A DNA stretch of 43,192 bases from Variovorax sp. KK3 (GTDB taxonomy: Bacteria > Pseudomonadota > Gammaproteobacteria > Burkholderiales > Burkholderiaceae_C). Below are positions 41,538-43,192 of this stretch, in pieces. The stretch is from NCBI RefSeq assembly GCF_001984055.1, contig NZ_LYVO01000065.1, positions 1 through 43,192 on the forward strand, given 5' to 3'. How positions within the stretch are numbered: position 1 is the first letter of the stretch; each line of letters begins with the position of its first letter. The position numbers and the translations under genes were made by a program. A model generated the notes under the pieces. The model ran no database searches, was not told the DNA's origin, and was given only the letters and a program-made list of their open reading frames with translations.

Positions 41538-43192
41538 ATGAACAAAATCTTTGCCGCGCCCGTTGGGCGCGTGGCTGCTGTCGCGCGCGTGCTTCGTGTG
41601 CTTCGTGTGTTCGGCCATTGGCGCCTGTGCATCAGCGCCTTGTCGATCTTCGTCTCGCTCGCGGCCCACGCGGCCTTCTCGCCCCCGACGCTCGGCTACG
41701 TCGTGCTGCGTGTCTACCAACCCATGAGCGGCCAGTTCCCGACGATCCGCGCGGCCTGCGACGCAGCACTGCCGATCGCCAAGACCTGGACGGCGGGTTC
41801 ATTCCCCGAAGGCGCCTCGTGGTCTGAGACGTGGTGCTTCTTGCACGACGCATGGGGCGTGGGCTGGGAGATATCGCCCACCGCGCCCTTCGCCGCCACG
41901 CGTGCCGAACTCGGCATCCGGGAGGTCCGGGATACATGTCCCGCCAACAGCACACCGGTGGGCGCCCAGTGCCAGTGCAACGAGGGCTTCCAGGAAGACC
42001 CGTCGCACGCCAGTTGCGTCGCAGTCGCACCACCCCCGTCGCAGATGTGCACCGCAGGCGGCACTGCGGGCCACCCCATCCTTCCGGCCACCGGCGAGAA
42101 GTACCGCCTCGAACACGACTTCGCCGATGCCGGCCCTGCCGCGCTGCGCTTCACCCGCACCTACCGCAGCAGCTGGCGCACCGACCCCACGCGTCTGAGC
42201 AGCCCCTTGGGCATCGGCTGGGCCCACGACCACGACTACCTCTTCTCCCCACCATCGCCGGACGCCCCCAACGCCGCCACCATCACCTTGCCCGATGGCT
42301 ACCGCGTGGCCTTCTCGCAGACCGGTGGTACCGGCGTCTGGCGCGCCGGCAACAGTGCCGACACCCTGACCCCGCAAGGCGCCGACTGGCTCTGGCGCCA
42401 GGCCCAGGACGATGCGACCTATCGCTTCGATGCCGCGGGCAAGCTGCGAAGCCGCACCGAGCGCAATGGCTGGACCACCCTCTATGCCCATGACGGCGCA
42501 GGGCGCCTGAGCACCATCACCAACCCCTTCGGCCGCACGCTCACGCTGGCCTACAACGGCCAGGGCCAGTTGAGCAGCGTTACGACCCCCGATGCGCGGG
42601 TGGTGGGCTACGGCTACGACCGCGGTGGCCGATTGATCTCGGTGGCGTATCCAGACGGCAAGACCCGGCGGTTCTTCTACGAGGAATCGATGTTTCCGCA
42701 GGCCCTGACCGGCATCGCCGATGAGACGGGCGCGCGCTGGGCCACCTTCACCTACGACGCCCAGGGCCGGGCCATCGGCACCGAGCTGGCCGCAGCGGCA
42801 GACCGCTACCAGGTCAGCTATGCGGGAGCGGGTTCTGCCACGGTCACCGATCCACTCGGTACCAGTCGACGCTTCAGCTACGGCACGGCCAACGGAGTCT
42901 TCGCCGTCCGTGGCGGCTCACTGCCTTCGGGCACCGGCGAGCGTGATGCCGCTACCCGCACCCAGGACGCCAACGGCCTGATCACGAGCGAGACCGACTT
43001 CAAGGGTGTCGTCACCACGACGACCTGGGACACGGTGCGCCGCCTGCCGCTGTCGGTGACGCGCGCTGCCGGCACCCCACAGGCGCAGACCACCACGACC
43101 CAGTGGCATCCCACGTTCGCGCTGCCGACCTTGGTGACGGAGGCTGGCCGCACGGTGGCCACTACCTACGACGACAAGGGCAACGTCCTCAC
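41538..43192 (+). CDS. RHS/YD-repeat protein, 3'-truncated by the window edge
   Basis: Open from ATG 41538 to the window end (551 codons, no stop). A long N-terminal leader has a hydrophobic core (LCISALSIFVSLAAHA, likely cleavage after AHA), so it is probably exported. A Cys-containing pre-domain (residues about 60-165, with CQCNEGFQEDPSHASC) precedes a DUF6531-type start (GHPILPATGEKYRLEHDFAD; LRFTRTYRSSW; LGIGWAHDHDY) and YD-type repeats (YDRGGRLISVAYPDGK; YDAQGRAIG; YDDKGNVL). RHS proteins form shells enclosing toxic or adhesive C-termini; that part lies beyond the window. Context: directly after the photosynthesis operon with its own ribosome-binding site, no pigment link. Confidence 0.88.
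   Translation, partial: MNKIFAAPVGRVAAVARVLRVLRVFGHWRLCISALSIFVSLAAHAAFSPPTLGYVVLRVYQPMSGQFPTIRAACDAALPIAKTWTAGSFPEGASWSETWCFLHDAWGVGWEISPTAPFAATRAELGIREVRDTCPANSTPVGAQCQCNEGFQEDPSHASCVAVAPPPSQMCTAGGTAGHPILPATGEKYRLEHDFADAGPAALRFTRTYRSSWRTDPTRLSSPLGIGWAHDHDYLFSPPSPDAPNAATITLPDGYRVAFSQTGGTGVWRAGNSADTLTPQGADWLWRQAQDDATYRFDAAGKLRSRTERNGWTTLYAHDGAGRLSTITNPFGRTLTLAYNGQGQLSSVTTPDARVVGYGYDRGGRLISVAYPDGKTRRFFYEESMFPQALTGIADETGARWATFTYDAQGRAIGTELAAAADRYQVSYAGAGSATVTDPLGTSRRFSYGTANGVFAVRGGSLPSGTGERDAATRTQDANGLITSETDFKGVVTTTTWDTVRRLPLSVTRAAGTPQAQTTTTQWHPTFALPTLVTEAGRTVATTYDDKGNVL

Overview
The window is about 43 kb of very GC-rich DNA with strong G/C at third codon positions. It carries a large block of bacteriochlorophyll and photosystem-assembly genes. 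The gene order bchF-N-B-H-L-M-lhaA-puhA-puhB-puhC-acsF-puhE, a high-potential iron-sulfur protein, PpsR/PpaA regulators, an oxygen-dependent cyclase (acsF) and a diheme cytochrome c4 together point to a purple or aerobic anoxygenic phototrophic betaproteobacterium, most likely Burkholderiales (Rubrivivax/Rhodoferax/Variovorax-like). The genus is inferred, not shown.

Region 1 (1-11036) is an export island. It holds the 3' part of a giant Ig/cadherin-like repeat protein (with a +1 frameshift near 501-504), a TolC-type outer-membrane lipoprotein, a short HlyD-like adaptor, a GAF-like/HlyD hybrid, and a membrane protein joining a PqqD-like segment, an M50 zinc protease (HELGH) and an HlyD-like arm. 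The four accessory genes are tightly packed on one strand, and no ABC ATPase is present. This looks like a secretion or surface-display machine not built like textbook type I secretion. It is followed by a cytochrome c4 gene with its own promoter.

Region 2 (11828-27032) is mostly on the minus strand: bchI-bchD-bchO plus a coupled 88-aa unknown gene; a divergent HiPIP gene; cbbR and a CbbY-like phosphatase; an orphan triheme cytochrome c; then ppaA, ppsR, bchG, a PucC/LhaA-family gene, bchP, tspO and a 97-aa membrane protein. Region 3 (27033-41402, plus strand) is the bchFNBHLM-lhaA-puhABC-acsF-puhE operon. Many junctions are 4-bp stop/start overlaps (ATGA, GTGA, TTGA), implying translational coupling.

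The genes cooperate as follows. BchHDI inserts Mg into protoporphyrin IX, BchM methylates it, AcsF closes ring E, BchLNB reduces protochlorophyllide, BchF hydrates the 3-vinyl group, and BchG/BchP attach and reduce the isoprenoid tail. LhaA and PuhA/B/C/E assemble the light-harvesting 1-reaction centre. HiPIP and c-type cytochromes can carry electrons. PpsR boxes (TGT-N12-ACA) lie at hip/bchI (15934-15951) and bchG (24221-24238), with a symmetric double near-match at ppaA/bchF (26969-27002). In each case a TTGACA -35 element is embedded in the box. bchF and bchG appear to be leaderless. The puf, crt and bchCXYZ genes are not in the window, so the photosynthesis cluster is split or continues elsewhere.

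Region 4 (41538-end) is the 5' part of an RHS/YD-repeat gene with its own ribosome-binding site, marking the right edge of the photosynthesis block. No tRNA, rRNA, CRISPR array or insertion sequence was recognised, and no gene-free stretch exceeds 300 bases.
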